DNA of 41,111 nt from HGM13233 sp900762805. GTDB lineage: Bacteria; Bacillota; Clostridia; Oscillospirales; Ruminococcaceae. A program made the position numbers and the translations under genes. Positions 1 to 7,926 of this stretch are shown piece after piece. The DNA lies in NCBI GenBank assembly GCA_937993755.1, contig CALKMA010000039.1:1-41111 (forward strand), written 5' to 3'. Each line of letters opens with the position of its first letter. Position 1 is the stretch's first letter. The notes under the pieces were generated by a model. It was given only the letters and a program-made list of their open reading frames with translations. It did not search any database and had not been told where the DNA came from.

Positions 1-97
1 CCGCTCCGCGCCCGCTTACTGTCATTTTTATAAAATCAGGTTTTTTTGCAAAGCTCCGAGCGCCCTTGTGTGCAGACGTAAAGCTCCGCGCGGCGGT

Positions 98-646
98 TTA
101 CCGGTATGCCGCAAAATTGACCATGACAGAGTTGTCAACAAAGCGGATGATGGTCTCGCGGTCATATTTGTCGTAAAAATCGATGACGACATGCAGCAGG
201 CCAAAGGACAGCTGCGTGAAGAGCATATCCAGCTCGCTCTGGCTGGCTTTTGTAAGCCTGCGCTGCCAGCTGTCGATGCAGCGCAGGCGCGCCAGCTCGA
301 TCATGCGGCTGATGAGCGCGGCGTTGAACTTGCCGAAAATGAGCTGACGGCAGGCCATTTCGTTGCGGTCGATCATATCATAGATCGACGTGATGAGCGC
401 CGTGACATCGAGCGGGTCGGCGCTCGTGAGAGAGGCCTCAAACTCGCGGAGGAGATCGCCTTCAATGCTGGAGAGCAGGTCAAAGCAGTCGGAGAAGTGG
501 CTGTAAAAGGTGGTGCGGTTGATGCCGGCCTCCTGGCAGACCTCGACGACGGTGATCTTGTTGACGGGCTTGTCAGCCAGCAGCTTCAGCAGTGATTCCT
601 TGAGGACCCTGGTGGTATAGCGGGCGCGGGCGTCGGTCCTTCTCAT
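98..646 (-). CDS. TetR/AcrR-family transcriptional regulator
   Basis: This 182-residue protein is a DNA-binding repressor of the TetR/AcrR type. The N-terminal helix-turn-helix spans roughly residues 30-55 and contains ITVVEVCQEAGINRTTFYSHF, whose xxTTFYSHF recognition-helix end is typical of the family. The C-terminal half is the variable ligand-binding domain and gives no hint of the ligand. I start it at the ATG at 646 because a GGAGG lies 8 bases upstream; a TTG two codons earlier would sit too close to that site. It is divergent from the SDR gene at 821, and both sides of the intergenic region carry a GTTTnnAAA(C/G) motif that could be its operator. Control of its own gene and of the SDR gene is inferred from this layout only. 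Confidence 0.9.
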   Translation of the reverse strand: MRRTDARARYTTRVLKESLLKLLADKPVNKITVVEVCQEAGINRTTFYSHFSDCFDLLSSIEGDLLREFEASLTSADPLDVTALITSIYDMIDRNEMACRQLIFGKFNAALISRMIELARLRCIDSWQRRLTKASQSELDMLFTQLSFGLLHVVIDFYDKYDRETIIRFVDNSVMVNFAAYR

Positions 647-666
647 TAACAATACCTCCGAAAAAA

Positions 667-676
667 GTTTACAAAG
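667..676. promoter_or_regulatory. Candidate TetR operator, site 1
   Basis: GTTTACAAAG lies just upstream of the ribosome site of the TetR gene, and its reverse complement matches the second site at 791-800 in nine of ten positions. A dyad repeated on both flanks of a divergent repressor/target pair is the usual arrangement for autoregulation. The motif is short and unproven. Confidence 0.4.
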
Positions 677-735
677 TTACGCAACACAATCGGCCCGATC
701 TGACGGTTATCTTTCAATTGGCCGCAAGGTGTCGG

Positions 736-764
736 TTGTTCTGCCGGTTTGAAAACATTATAAT
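736..764 (+). promoter_or_regulatory. Sigma-A type promoter of the SDR gene
   Basis: TTGTTC (736-741) and a perfect TATAAT (759-764) are separated by 17 bases, placing the transcript start near 771 and leaving a leader of about 50 bases before the ATG at 821. Confidence 0.7.
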
Positions 765-790
765 ATAACCAAACAAGAAATTCAACAGGT

Positions 791-800
791 GTTTGTAAAC
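791..800. promoter_or_regulatory. Candidate TetR operator, site 2
   Basis: GTTTGTAAAC (GTTT-GT-AAAC) sits in the early leader of the SDR transcript, inside a wider partial dyad CAGGT...ACCTG (about 786-803). A repressor bound here would block transcription from the 736-764 promoter. It pairs with the site at 667-676. Confidence 0.4.
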
Positions 801-820
801 CTGCCAAAGGAGGGCCAAAT

Positions 821-1837
821 ATGTTCAAAAAGTATCTTTTGACCGGTGCTACCGGCTTTCTGGGACAGGCAGTTTTGACCGAGCTGCGCGGAAAGGGTGA
901 GATCGATGCCCTCGTTATGCCGGGCGACCGGCTGGCAGAAAGCCTTCCAGCCGATGTGCGCGCCGTGACCGGCAATGTCTGCGACGCCGCCTCGCTCGAC
1001 AGCTTCTTTGCCGGCGCCGGCGCCGACACCTGCGTCATCCACTGTGCGGGCATCGTTTCGGTCGCGTCCGATCCGGGGCAGCGCATCTATGACGTCAATG
1101 TCGGCGGCACGCGGAATGTGCTCGATCAGTGCATCGCCCACGGGGTCGGCAAGCTGGTCCACGTCAGCTCGGTCCACGCCATCCCCGAAAAGCCCAAGGG
1201 CACCGTGGTGTCCGACGCCGCCGTTTTTGATCCGGCGCTGGTCGAGGGCGATTACGCCAAGAGCAAGGCCATGGCTACGGCACTGGTGATGGAAGCGGCC
1301 CGAAACGGCCTCAACGCCAGTGTTGTGCTGCCTTCGGGCATCATCGGCCCCGGCGATATCGCCGGCGGCAGCATCACCAATATGCTGCTTTCGTTCATCC
1401 GCGGCCGGCTGCCCTTTGCCGTCAAGGGCGGGTACGACTTTGTCGATGTGCGCGACGTTGCCAAGGGCATCGCGGCCTGCACCGAAAAGGGGCGGCCCGG
1501 CAGCTGCTATATCCTGTCCGGGCATTACGCCAGCATCCGCACCATTCTGGAAACGGTCAAGAAGATAACGAACGTCAAGTGGCTGGTGTCCTATCTTCCC
1601 ATCAAGCTGGCCAAGTGGGTGGCGCCGTTCTATGAAAAGCAGAGCCTGCGCCGCAAGAAGCCGCTCTATTTTACCCCGTATTCGGTGGCGGTGCTTGACT
1701 CCAACGGCGCGTTTTCCAACCAGAACGCCCGCAGTGAGCTTGGCTACGCGCCGCGCGACCTTGCCTCGACGCTGCACGACACGCTGGTGTGGCTGCGCGG
1801 CCGCGGCCTGCTGCCCCGCCGCCGGGCAGAAGCCTGA
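821..1837 (+). CDS. Extended SDR, NAD-dependent epimerase/dehydratase family
   Basis: A cytosolic 338-residue extended short-chain dehydrogenase. The N-terminal Rossmann fold opens with the dinucleotide-binding TGATGFLG (residues 8-15), and the catalytic YxxxK appears as YAKSK near residue 147, preceded by the VHVSSVHA strand carrying the active-site serine. Length and order fit the family of sugar-nucleotide epimerases, dihydroflavonol reductases and 3-beta-hydroxysteroid dehydrogenases; the substrate cannot be told. The ATG is preceded by AAAGGAGGG at ideal distance. It is a single-gene unit with its own promoter and a strong terminator at 1881, divergent from a TetR regulator, which suggests induction by a small molecule, perhaps the substrate. 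Confidence 0.9.
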   Translation: MFKKYLLTGATGFLGQAVLTELRGKGEIDALVMPGDRLAESLPADVRAVTGNVCDAASLDSFFAGAGADTCVIHCAGIVSVASDPGQRIYDVNVGGTRNVLDQCIAHGVGKLVHVSSVHAIPEKPKGTVVSDAAVFDPALVEGDYAKSKAMATALVMEAARNGLNASVVLPSGIIGPGDIAGGSITNMLLSFIRGRLPFAVKGGYDFVDVRDVAKGIAACTEKGRPGSCYILSGHYASIRTILETVKKITNVKWLVSYLPIKLAKWVAPFYEKQSLRRKKPLYFTPYSVAVLDSNGAFSNQNARSELGYAPRDLASTLHDTLVWLRGRGLLPRRRAEA

Positions 1838-1880
1838 GGGCAAGGGCAGAAAGCCCAAAAGAAAGCCTCAATGCGACAGA

Positions 1881-1913
1881 AAATATCCCCCGGCACCGTC
1901 GGGGGATATTTTT
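1881..1913. terminator. Rho-independent terminator after the SDR gene
   Basis: A perfect 12-bp stem (AAATATCCCCCG / CGGGGGATATTT) closes a 7-base loop and ends in a T-run. The A-rich start of the stem makes it work on both strands, so it probably also ends the convergent regulator transcript from 3836. Confidence 0.9.
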
Positions 1914-1955
1914 GCGTGTTATACGATTTCAAAAAGGATCGGCTGCAAGGGTCGG

Positions 1956-3836
1956 CTACTGCTTCATCACGCTGATGAATTCGGGTAGCGACTGACTGCG
2001 GATGAGCCGCCCCAGCTTGACATCGTCGCACAGGGCGTGAACAGCGCCCGAATAGACCTTGGAAAACATCTTCCGGTCCTTGCTGCTGATAGCGAACAAC
2101 AGGCAGAGCTTGATGCTGTGTTCCTGCCACTGGATGCCGTTCTCGTTGATGAGAACAGCGATCATAGTCTTGTGTGCATTCATTTTGTCGGAGTGTGGGA
2201 TGGCGAATTTTTCAAAAAAGCAGGTCGAGGAGGCATTCTCACGCTGAAAGACCGATTCGATGAAATCCGGCTCCACCACGCCGAATTCGATCAGCTTCTG
2301 GCCGAGGAAACGGATGGCGTCGTCGCGTGTCAATACGGTATTGTCGCGGAAGAACAGCTTCTCATGGAAGCAGGAGGAGAGATAGTTGTTATTGCGCCGT
2401 GTTTCCTTTTTCTTAAGGCAGTTGTTGATGGCGGTATCGACGCGAGCCTGATCCATGCTGCCGAAAAAGGGTGAGATGTTGACGACCTCTTGCCCCAGCA
2501 CATTGATGGGTTGAGTAGAGATGATAAGGTCGGGAACAAAGCCGACCAGCTGTTCACCGGAGGAATGCGGCTGTGTGATGATCTCAAGCACTGCGCCGTA
2601 AGTCTCGCTAAGTCGGTCACTGATTTTGCCGGCGATATTCTGATAGCCGCTGGAGATAATGAGGGTGCGCACATGGTCGGTTTCCTGAATGGCATTTTCG
2701 ACCACGACGCCGACATAGACGCTCAGGAAGCCAATTTCATCGTCGGGAATATGAATGTCAAATTCATGGTCGAGCCGTTGTGCGATAAATACGGCCACAT
2801 CGTAGATAAAGGGCGAGTAATCGCGAATGTTGACGTGCATGTTGTTGATGACATAATTGTTGGCGCGGCCGCGCTTGATCAGCTCACGGATGTGCATGGC
2901 AATGCTGTGGATATGCTCAGAAAAGTCGATGACCAGCATGTAATGCTCGAAAGCTTCAGTCAGAATGTTGGCGATGCAGGCTTCAAAAGCGGCTTCGGAG
3001 CTGGGCAGCGCATTTTTGCCGGTTTGCTGAAAAATCTGCCCGTAAAACAGGCTGGCGATGTAGTTGCAGTCGGCCTCCTCGATCGGCATTCCCCAGTGAC
3101 GTTCGCAGCGGGCGCAGATCTCGCGGGCAATGCACATCTCGATGCCGTCGGCGGGCGGTGTTTGCTGCTCCTCTGGCGGGCAGTGGATGCCTTGTTCGAT
3201 GCGGAACAGCGCAATAACGACGTTGAGGATAAGGGTGGCGGCGTAGCTTCCCTGCATAAAACAGTTGTTGGCCTTGACAGAATCGACAATCATGCCGCGC
3301 AGGCGCTGAACATCCAGTTCACCGAAAAATCGGGAATACTGGTTGGAATTGGCATAGCCGGGCGAAATCTCATAATAAATACGATCGCGGATCATGCGGC
3401 GCTTGTTCAGCTCGGAGCCGTCGAGCCAGACCCGGTCTTTCTGTACGCAGACGCGCAGCGAGGTGTCTGTCAGCATGGCATCAAGCTCCTTCAGACGGCT
3501 GCGCAGCGAGGTTTCGCTGAGATAGAAGGCGTCGGCCAGTTCACCAAGGCCGAGTGGCTCCGGCGTTAGCAAAAGGCGGTGGAGCAGGCGGGCGCTGTCA
3601 CTGCTCGGCTCTGCTGTCCGGTCAAGCTCTGCCAGCCGCTGCGGGGCCGCATCGGTCAGGAGGTAGCCGTTGGCTGTTGACCGGATCAGGCCCATATCCC
3701 GCAGTCCGGCGGCCTCATTCTGTACCGTGCGCAGCGAAACACCCAGCAGGTCGGAAAGCTGTCGGCCGGCCACAGCGTCGCTGTTGCGGGAGAGGATACG
3801 AAATATTTCTTTTTGGCGGGGCGTGAGCTGGCTCAT
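1956..3836 (-). CDS. PRD-containing PTS transcriptional activator (BglG/MtlR/LicR type)
   Basis: A 626-residue multidomain regulator. In order: an N-terminal HTH (SQLTPRQKEIFRILSRN onward), a second HTH near residues 70-130, PRD1 (about 165-270), PRD2 (about 280-390, with FSEHIHSIAMHIRELI), an EIIB-like domain (about 400-480) and a C-terminal EIIA domain (about 490-626) with the phosphorylatable His in FAIPHSDKM. Such proteins switch on PTS operons, controlled by phosphorylation of the PRD and EIIA histidines. The EIIB-like segment reads LIISSGYQNIAGK, so the usual phosphoacceptor cysteine is not seen. The ATG at 3836 has GGGAGG 7 bases upstream; an earlier in-frame start is less likely. Divergent from the cellobiose-type PTS operon, its probable target via the palindrome at 3965. 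Confidence 0.9.
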   Translation of the reverse strand: MSQLTPRQKEIFRILSRNSDAVAGRQLSDLLGVSLRTVQNEAAGLRDMGLIRSTANGYLLTDAAPQRLAELDRTAEPSSDSARLLHRLLLTPEPLGLGELADAFYLSETSLRSRLKELDAMLTDTSLRVCVQKDRVWLDGSELNKRRMIRDRIYYEISPGYANSNQYSRFFGELDVQRLRGMIVDSVKANNCFMQGSYAATLILNVVIALFRIEQGIHCPPEEQQTPPADGIEMCIAREICARCERHWGMPIEEADCNYIASLFYGQIFQQTGKNALPSSEAAFEACIANILTEAFEHYMLVIDFSEHIHSIAMHIRELIKRGRANNYVINNMHVNIRDYSPFIYDVAVFIAQRLDHEFDIHIPDDEIGFLSVYVGVVVENAIQETDHVRTLIISSGYQNIAGKISDRLSETYGAVLEIITQPHSSGEQLVGFVPDLIISTQPINVLGQEVVNISPFFGSMDQARVDTAINNCLKKKETRRNNNYLSSCFHEKLFFRDNTVLTRDDAIRFLGQKLIEFGVVEPDFIESVFQRENASSTCFFEKFAIPHSDKMNAHKTMIAVLINENGIQWQEHSIKLCLLFAISSKDRKMFSKVYSGAVHALCDDVKLGRLIRSQSLPEFISVMKQ

Positions 3837-3964
3837 GACAAGACCTCCCGATCCGATCGGCTGCAATAGCAATCGGCCACAAATACATTATAACGAAATA
3901 CCTGTATCATGCAATACTACAACATTTATATTACCTGCTGTGAGTCGGCAAAACAAACGCAATT

Positions 3965-3982
3965 TTGCGGCAAGTGCCGCAA
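3965..3982. promoter_or_regulatory. Palindromic activator site upstream of the PTS promoter
   Basis: TTGCGGCA-AG-TGCCGCAA is a perfect dyad with 8-bp arms. It lies directly upstream of the -35 box at 3991, centred roughly 53 bases before the likely transcript start, the classical position for an activator. The divergently encoded PRD regulator is the obvious candidate to bind it. Confidence 0.65.
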
Positions 3983-3990
3983 TTATTTGT

Positions 3991-4019
3991 TTGAATTGCC
4001 GAAGTGCTGATGATATAGT
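3991..4019 (+). promoter_or_regulatory. Promoter of the PTS/GH1 operon
   Basis: TTGAAT (3991-3996), a 17-base spacer and TATAGT (4014-4019) precede the EIIA gene at 4064. Only half of the -35 box is strong, as expected for an activator-dependent promoter. Confidence 0.65.
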
Positions 4020-4063
4020 GTTAGACAGACGGGACCGTTTACTACGACTCACGAGGGTGAAAC

Positions 4064-4384
4064 ATGGACAAAGAACAGATGCAAGAGATCAGCTGTATGG
4101 TGATTGCCAACGCCGGTGAGGCTTTCGACTGCTTCCGGCAAGGCGTTGAAGCCGCTCTGGATGACCGCTTTGAGCAGTGCGACCAGCTGATGGCTAAGGG
4201 CGAGCAGGCTCTTCTGCTGGCTCATAAGTCGCAGACTGATCTTCTTACGGCGGAGATGCGCGGCGCTGAGCTGCCCTTCAGCATTCTGTTGGTACACGCG
4301 CAGGATCATCTGATGCGCGCTGCCAACTATCAGCAATTTGCCAAGGATACCATCCGCCTCTACAAAAAAATCAAGGAGAAATAA
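4064..4384 (+). CDS. PTS lactose/cellobiose-family EIIA component
   Basis: A 106-residue cytosolic phosphocarrier that passes phosphate from HPr to the EIIB protein encoded at 7145. The family signature LLVHAQDHLM is present, with the phosphorylated histidine at H78 and the conserved aspartate at D81. The protein is all-helical and of normal length. It is the first gene of a four-gene operon, followed three bases later by the glycosidase gene, whose ribosome site overlaps this gene's end. Confidence 0.95.
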   Translation: MDKEQMQEISCMVIANAGEAFDCFRQGVEAALDDRFEQCDQLMAKGEQALLLAHKSQTDLLTAEMRGAELPFSILLVHAQDHLMRAANYQQFAKDTIRLYKKIKEK

Positions 4385-4387
4385 ATC

Positions 4388-5791
4388 ATGAATAAGGAAC
4401 GGTTTCTCTGGGGGAGCGCCACGGCCGCCTATCAGTGTGAGGGCGGCTGGCAGGAGGGGGATAAAGGCCTTTCCTGCTGGGATACCTACTGCCACAGCAA
4501 CGCCTGCCGGGAGGGTATCACAGGCGATGTTTCCTGTGATTTCTATCACCGCTATGAGGAGGATATCCGTATGCTGGCCGAGGGTGGGCAGAATGCCTTC
4601 CGCTTTTCGCTCTCCTGGGTGCGCATCATGCCCGACGGCACCGGTCGCGTCAGTCAGGATGGCGTTGATTTCTACAACCGCGTACTCGACACCTGTGAAA
4701 AGTATGGGGTGACGCCCTTCGTTACCATCTATCATTATGATCTGCCGCAGACGCTCTACGAGGCCGGCGGCTGGGAAAACCGTGCCACAGCCGATGCCTT
4801 TGCGGCTTACGCCAGGGCTTGCTTTGAAGCCTTTGGCAGCCGTGTTCGCTTCTGGACCACGATCAATGAACCGGATTTTGAGTCGATGTGCGGTTATATT
4901 GTCGGCAACTATCCCCCGCATGTCCACGATATCGGCCGGCGCAGCCGGGCGCTCTATCATATGCTGCTTGGCTCGGCTAAGGCGGTAAGATGCTTCCGCG
5001 ACGGCGGTTATGCCGGGCAGATCGGGCTGGTCTACACCCCCGGTGTTGTTCAGACACTGCGCGATACTCCTGACTACCGTGAGGCAGCTGAGAACGCCGA
5101 CCTCTATTACAACGACTGTGTCGGCGACCCCGTCGTCAAGGGCTGGTTCTCTGAAAAGCTTATTGCCAAAATGCGCGCGAGCGGCGTCGATCTCAGCTAT
5201 GTTCTGGAGGGCGATGAAGCGGTTTTCCGTGCCGGCACCGTCGATTTCTTGGGCCTCAACAGTTATGTCCGGCATTTGGTCAAGCCCTATACCGACGGCG
5301 AATCGACCGTATTCATGAACAACAAGGGCAAGAAGAACGCCATCAATCACGGGCGCACCATCATCAAAAACTGGTTCGAGGTCGATTACGATCCCAATGC
5401 CCGCTTTAACGCATGGGGGCATGAAATCTACGAGAATTGTATTTATGACCTTTTGATTGATATCCGAAAAAAATACGGCGATATCCCTGTTTATGTTACT
5501 GAAAACGGGATCGGGCTGTATGAAGCATTTAATGAAAAGGGGGAGGTGGATGACGACGAACGTATCGCCATACTGGACGGTTGGGTCAACGGCCTTCTGC
5601 GAGCCAAACGGGAGGGCTGCCCGGTGCTCGGCTATTTTGTATGGTCAACCATGGATCTGTACAGCTGGATCAACGGCTATGATAAGCGCTACGGGCTTGT
5701 GTACGTCGATTTTGAGAACGGCAACCGCCGCATTCCCAAAAAAAGCTATAGCTGGTACAGAGAAAAGATCGCGGCAAACCGGAACATCTGA
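4388..5791 (+). CDS. GH1 6-phospho-beta-glucosidase
   Basis: A 467-residue cytosolic glycoside hydrolase family 1 enzyme that cleaves phosphorylated beta-glucosides delivered by the adjacent PTS. The acid/base glutamate is E161 in TINEP and the nucleophile is E372 in VTENG, both in the usual places of the (beta/alpha)8 barrel. The C-terminal segment has S426, K433 and Y435 in the pattern SWINGYDKRYG, the phosphate-binding signature that separates 6-phospho-glycosidases from plain beta-glucosidases. Whether glucosides or galactosides are preferred is not certain; the cellobiose-like EIIC argues for glucosides. AAGGAG precedes the ATG. Confidence 0.95.
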   Translation: MNKERFLWGSATAAYQCEGGWQEGDKGLSCWDTYCHSNACREGITGDVSCDFYHRYEEDIRMLAEGGQNAFRFSLSWVRIMPDGTGRVSQDGVDFYNRVLDTCEKYGVTPFVTIYHYDLPQTLYEAGGWENRATADAFAAYARACFEAFGSRVRFWTTINEPDFESMCGYIVGNYPPHVHDIGRRSRALYHMLLGSAKAVRCFRDGGYAGQIGLVYTPGVVQTLRDTPDYREAAENADLYYNDCVGDPVVKGWFSEKLIAKMRASGVDLSYVLEGDEAVFRAGTVDFLGLNSYVRHLVKPYTDGESTVFMNNKGKKNAINHGRTIIKNWFEVDYDPNARFNAWGHEIYENCIYDLLIDIRKKYGDIPVYVTENGIGLYEAFNEKGEVDDDERIAILDGWVNGLLRAKREGCPVLGYFVWSTMDLYSWINGYDKRYGLVYVDFENGNRRIPKKSYSWYREKIAANRNI

Positions 5792-5823
5792 AAAAATGCA
5801 ACCAAGAAAAAGGAGTAAAAACA

Positions 5824-7137
5824 ATGGGTAAACTCACCAATACGATGGAGACCAAATTTCTGCCGTTGGCTCAGAAATTTTCCCATCAGAAGTATCTTCA
5901 GGCCATTTCAAACGCTTTTCTGTCGATCATCCCGTTCCTGACCATCGGCAGCCTGGCACTGGTCATCACCTGTCCGCCTGTCGATTACACGACGCTGGAG
6001 CCGGGCTTCCTGCACAGTTTCTTCAAGGGCTGGGCCGCTCTTGCCGCCGCCATCGGCACACCGGTCGGCCAGATTTCGTCGATTTGCATGGACTACATGG
6101 CCATTTATGTGGCCGGCGGCATCGGCTTCTTCCTCGCCCGCCACTATAAGATGAAGGGCTTCCTGCCGGTTGCCTCCTCGATCGTCAACTTCTTCCTGCT
6201 GGCCGGCTTCAGCGCCGACGGCAGCCGGACACTCGACTATTTCGGCGGCATGGGCCTGTTCGTGGCCATTTTCTCCAGCATCCTCACCATTGAGCTGCTG
6301 CGCTTCCTGCTCGACAGGAAGGTCGGCAAGATCTCGCTTGAAGGGCAGGGTGTGCCGGAAACCATCACCGAATCGTTTGCAGCTCTCGTTCCCTCGCTCA
6401 TCACCATGGCGGCCGCCGCGCTGCTCAGCTGGGTCATCGTTCTCATCACCAAGGATACGCTGCCCAATCTCATGACGCTTATCATGAGTCCTTTTATCAC
6501 CGCCGTTGACAGCATCTGGGGCGTTGTCATTTTCTCGCTGCTGGTCTGTATTTTCTGGTGGTTCGGCATTCATGACAGCTGCATCACCGGCCCCATGAGC
6601 CCGCTACTCACCGCCACACTGGTGGCCAACACTGCCGCTTATGCTGCCCACACCACGCTGCCGCACATCGTTACCAAGCCTTTCTGGTGGATGTTCATGG
6701 CCATCGGCGGTTCAGGCGCGACTTTTGGCCTCTGCCTGGTGCTGCTGTTTGCCTGCAAATCCAAGCAGCTGCGCACTGTCGGCAAGCTGGGCATCGTTCC
6801 CGCCTTCTTCAACATCAATGAGCCGGTCATCTTCGGCGTGCCCATCATGCTCAACCCTGTGATGTTTATCCCGTTCGTCAGCGCCATGACCATCAATGCC
6901 ATCCTATCCTATATCTGCATGGCCACCGGCCTTGTTGCCAAGTGCTTCTCCTATCCCGGCTGGAATATGTTCTGCCCCATTGGTGCCCTGCTTGCCACCA
7001 CGGATATCAAGGCGCTTATTCTGGTTGTCGTCCTCATCGTTGTTGACGCACTGATCTATCTGCCCTTCACACTGGCGCTCGATCGCCAGAAGCTGAAGGA
7101 GGAACGCTCCGCGGCCGACGAGACCGCCGCGCAGTGA
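5824..7137 (+). CDS. PTS cellobiose-family EIIC permease
   Basis: A 437-residue integral membrane protein with about ten hydrophobic segments that translocates the sugar while EIIB phosphorylates it. The conserved EIIC motif is present as FNINEPVIFGVPIM near residue 320. It starts at an ATG with AAAGGAG upstream and ends in a charged, cytosolic tail. It lies between the glycosidase and EIIB genes in the same operon; together with EIIA (4064) and EIIB (7145) it makes a complete lactose/cellobiose-class transporter. Confidence 0.95.
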   Translation: MGKLTNTMETKFLPLAQKFSHQKYLQAISNAFLSIIPFLTIGSLALVITCPPVDYTTLEPGFLHSFFKGWAALAAAIGTPVGQISSICMDYMAIYVAGGIGFFLARHYKMKGFLPVASSIVNFFLLAGFSADGSRTLDYFGGMGLFVAIFSSILTIELLRFLLDRKVGKISLEGQGVPETITESFAALVPSLITMAAAALLSWVIVLITKDTLPNLMTLIMSPFITAVDSIWGVVIFSLLVCIFWWFGIHDSCITGPMSPLLTATLVANTAAYAAHTTLPHIVTKPFWWMFMAIGGSGATFGLCLVLLFACKSKQLRTVGKLGIVPAFFNINEPVIFGVPIMLNPVMFIPFVSAMTINAILSYICMATGLVAKCFSYPGWNMFCPIGALLATTDIKALILVVVLIVVDALIYLPFTLALDRQKLKEERSAADETAAQ

Positions 7138-7144
7138 GGCAGCC

Positions 7145-7444
7145 ATGAAAATCACTCTGGTATGTTACGCCGGCATGAGTACCGGCCTGATGAAGCTCAA
7201 GCTGGAGCAGGAGGCCGCCAAGGCCGGCCGGGACGACGTCGTGATTGACGCCATTGCTATTGCCGAGGCCGAAAATGACCTTGGTGATGCCGATGTCTTT
7301 TTGCTCGGTCCACAGGTCCGCTACGCCATGGATGAGCTGACGCAGAAGGCCGGCGGCCGGCCGGTGCTTCAGATATCGACCCCCGATTTCGGCATGATGC
7401 GAGCCGACAACGTCTGGAAGCAGATCGAGGCCGCCCTGCAATAA
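7145..7444 (+). CDS. PTS cellobiose-family EIIB component
   Basis: A 99-residue cytosolic protein carrying the phosphocysteine C7 in the loop CYAGMSTG, the standard EIIB-cellobiose active site. It takes phosphate from EIIA H78 and gives it to the incoming sugar. The gene starts 7 bases after the EIIC stop, is the last gene of the operon, and is followed by a long GC hairpin at 7570. Confidence 0.95.
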   Translation: MKITLVCYAGMSTGLMKLKLEQEAAKAGRDDVVIDAIAIAEAENDLGDADVFLLGPQVRYAMDELTQKAGGRPVLQISTPDFGMMRADNVWKQIEAALQ

Positions 7445-7569
7445 AGGCGTCAGCGGCGGGTCACACGGCCACGGTGTCGGCTGCTGCGGAGCTTTGTTTG
7501 TCGTCCGCCGCCGGCATCGGGCGGCTTGCAGACACGCATTGCCCCAACAGAGCGCTGAAACAGCCTTAT

Positions 7570-7608
7570 ATAGCCCCTGCCGCCCGAGCAACGGGCGGCA
7601 GGGGCTAT
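7570..7608. terminator. Strong hairpin after the PTS operon
   Basis: A perfect 17-bp stem (starts ATAGCCCCTGCC, ends GGCAGGGGCTAT) with loop AGCAA. No proper T-run follows, so it may act as a 3' stabilising hairpin or a weak terminator rather than a classical one. Confidence 0.6.
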
Positions 7609-7814
7609 CTGCCGTTTGAAAAAGATCATTACCGTGCGGAGTGATATCTCGTTGCTTCGTTTGAAGCAGAATGCTCGGAACAGAGCGCATGGGGGCGGGT
7701 GCATGGGGCTGTACAAAGGGGATAATTTAATCTAAATAATACGGCTTGGAATGCTTTGGCTGAAATGTCAGGCAGACCGAGACCGTCTCCACCGCCTGAA
7801 GGCGTTCCCTTATC

Positions 7815-7893
7815 CGGCAAAAGCGGGGCGGCAAGTCGGTATCAATCAAAAGCATCCCGCTTCGCGGCAAAAGCAGGGCGGCACGCCGATACC
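7815..7893. repeat. Two-copy imperfect direct repeat, period 50
   Basis: Copies at 7815-7843 and 7865-7893 share 24 of 29 positions, both beginning CGGCAAAAGC and continuing GGGCGGCA. The copies are non-coding. They could be the remains of a dispersed intergenic repeat. Confidence 0.45.
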
Positions 7894-7926
7894 GTCATAC
7901 AGATTATTGCGGCGGACAGAGGCCGG

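Larger units (their letters stand above)
7445..7926. other. Intergenic stretch with hairpin and two-copy direct repeat
   Basis: No credible gene is seen here. The stretch holds the 17-bp hairpin at 7570-7608, the palindrome CGCCTGAAGGCG at 7793-7804 (also found at 11177-11188) and a 29-base direct repeat at 7815-7843 and 7865-7893 with period 50. Codon-like bias is absent. Confidence 0.6.

Noticed and set aside
4049..5422. A 457-codon minus-strand open frame opposite EIIA and the GH1 gene
   Set aside because: It is antisense to clear enzymes with intact catalytic motifs and is itself without features.
7815..7893. Start of a CRISPR array
   Set aside because: Only two imperfect copies, no third unit and no cas genes.
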